6,762 bases of DNA from Actinomycetota bacterium (lineage in GTDB: Bacteria > Actinomycetota > Acidimicrobiia > Actinomarinales > Actinomarinaceae), in the NCBI GenBank assembly GCA_027729925.1, contig JAQCEB010000037.1, forward strand, positions 1-6,762, written 5' to 3'. Every line of letters starts with the position of its first letter. The stretch's first letter is position 1. Shown one piece after another: positions 6,478-6,762 of this stretch. The position numbers and the translations under genes are program-made. The notes beneath the pieces were generated by a model. The model had not been told where the DNA came from. It saw nothing but the letters and a program-made list of their open reading frames with translations, and made no database searches.

Positions 6478-6552
6478 TCGGGCTGGTGAGATTCGAACTC
6501 ACGACCTCCTGGTCCCAAACCAGGCGCTCTAGCCAAACTGAGCCACAGCCCG
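6478..6552 (-). tRNA. tRNA-Pro (UGG)
   Basis: This is a 75-base cloverleaf and the first gene of the minus-strand transcript. The acceptor CGGGCTG pairs with CAGCCCG, starting with the C1-G72 pair typical of bacterial proline tRNA. The D stem is GCTC/GAGC. The anticodon stem CCTGG/CCAGG holds the loop TTTGGGA, anticodon TGG, which can read all or most CCN codons. The T stem is GTGAG/CTCAC with loop TTCGAAT. The discriminator is A73. No CCA is encoded: the following bases read CTA and already run into tRNA-Gly one base later. Confidence 0.97.
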
Positions 6553-6645
6553 TAACTTATCTTTAAATTATGTTAACTATTTATCTATAGAATAAATAGA
6601 AAAAATTTTTACTTAATTATCATAATCTAAGTTAATCTTTAAAAG
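6553..6645. promoter_or_regulatory. Divergent control region between the two tRNA transcripts
   Basis: This 93-base, strongly AT-rich stretch separates the minus-strand Pro array from plus-strand tRNA-Lys, and promoters for both must lie here or, for the plus strand, in this same gap. Each strand has one CATAAT hexamer (5 of 6 matches to the -10 consensus): minus-strand bases 6572-6567, 14 bases before tRNA-Pro, and plus-strand 6621-6626, 19 bases before tRNA-Lys. Neither has a good -35 hexamer at 16-18 bases. The AT content makes chance matches likely, so the individual boxes are weak calls while the region as a whole is a safe one. Confidence 0.5.
6577..6599. repeat. Perfect 8-bp inverted repeat in the divergent tRNA control region
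   Basis: The arms CTATTTAT (6577-6584) and ATAAATAG (6592-6599) are exact reverse complements around a 7-base centre. The repeat lies just upstream of the candidate -10 box for the minus-strand array, and could be a protein binding site. There is no T-run or GC-rich stem, so it is not a convincing terminator. In such AT-rich DNA it could arise by chance. Confidence 0.4.
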
Positions 6646-6719
6646 GGGTCGCTAGCTCAATTTGGCAGAGCAACGGACTCTTAATCCGCAGGTTCGGGGT
6701 TCAAGTCCCCGGCGACCCA
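6646..6719 (+). tRNA. tRNA-Lys (CUU)
   Basis: This is a 74-base cloverleaf. The acceptor GGGTCGC pairs perfectly with GCGACCC. The D stem is GCTC/GAGC. The anticodon stem ACGGA/TCCGC has one A·C mismatch at 27:43, and the loop is CTCTTAA. The anticodon CTT is at 6680-6682 and reads AAG only. The T stem is CGGGG/CCCCG with loop TTCAAGT. The discriminator is A73 and no CCA is encoded. AAA must be the main lysine codon in such a genome, so a second tRNA-Lys (UUU) is expected elsewhere. It is transcribed away from the Pro array and followed 12 bases later by tRNA-Leu. Confidence 0.97.
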
Positions 6720-6731
6720 CGCGACATTTTA

Positions 6732-6762
6732 GCGGATGTGGCGGAACTGGTAGACGCGCTAG
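6732..6762 (+). tRNA. tRNA-Leu, 5' part only
   Basis: The window ends inside this gene. Visible are the 5' acceptor strand GCGGATG, positions TG, the D arm GCGGAACTGGTAGACGC and the first bases of the anticodon stem (GCTAG). The D arm with GGAACTGGTAGACGC is characteristic of bacterial class II leucine tRNA. The anticodon lies beyond the edge, so the isoacceptor is unknown. It follows tRNA-Lys by 12 bases and is probably co-transcribed with it. Confidence 0.85.

Noticed and set aside
6265..6530. tRNA-His and tRNA-Pro share nearly the same anticodon arm and variable loop, suggesting recent duplication or remoulding
   Set aside because: These two tRNAs have similar cores in many bacteria, and their acceptor stems and identity elements (G-1:C73 versus C1-G72, A73) are clearly separate.
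1..6762. A new defence, mobile or secretion system
   Set aside because: All protein genes are recognised housekeeping genes in a conserved order, and no unassigned gene, repeat array or element boundary is present.

Overview
The window looks like a piece of a very AT-rich (roughly 30% G+C by eye), streamlined bacterial chromosome. The minus strand carries, in transcription order, a four-tRNA array (Pro-UGG, Gly-UCC, Arg-UCU, His-GUG), then tig (trigger factor), clpP, clpX, valS and the 5' part of folC, which runs off the left edge. Divergently on the plus strand are tRNA-Lys(CUU) and the first 31 bases of a tRNA-Leu, which runs off the right edge. There is no insertion sequence, CRISPR array, prophage or other foreign block, and no gap between genes longer than about 95 bases.

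Taxonomy (inference): the order tig-clpP-clpX-valS-folC is the actinobacterial arrangement (in Mycobacterium the same genes occur in this order with others interspersed). Trigger factor and ClpX have actinobacterial-looking sequence, for example PELNDEW followed by a TEFDTVEEL segment in trigger factor. High-GC Actinobacteria are excluded by base composition, so the best guess is a low-GC marine planktonic actinobacterium of the Candidatus Actinomarina / Acidimicrobiia type. This rests on recall of family features, not on a search.

Layout: 1-413 folC (partial), 413-3001 valS, 3011-4267 clpX, 4292-4909 clpP, 4911-6227 tig, 6244-6552 tRNA array, 6553-6645 divergent control region, 6646-6719 tRNA-Lys, 6732-6762 partial tRNA-Leu. 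The protein genes are packed with gaps of 24, 9 and 1 bases and one 1-base overlap. Only 16 bases separate tRNA-His from the tig start codon, so the minus-strand tRNAs and protein genes are probably read as one long transcript.

Functionally the cluster groups protein birth and quality control: tRNA supply and charging (tRNAs, ValS), co-translational folding (trigger factor) and regulated degradation (ClpXP), with folate polyglutamylation (FolC) at the end.

Most of the window is ordinary housekeeping. The one real oddity is tRNA-Gly(UCC): it is canonical everywhere except that the first three bases of its 5' acceptor strand cannot pair with its 3' strand. This is the position and extent of the defect repaired by 5' tRNA editing (Thg1-like enzymes) in some protist mitochondria. 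Secondary points are the single, ClpP2-like clpP where Actinobacteria usually have two, the tRNA-to-tig read-through layout, and the absence of Shine-Dalgarno sites before valS and folC.
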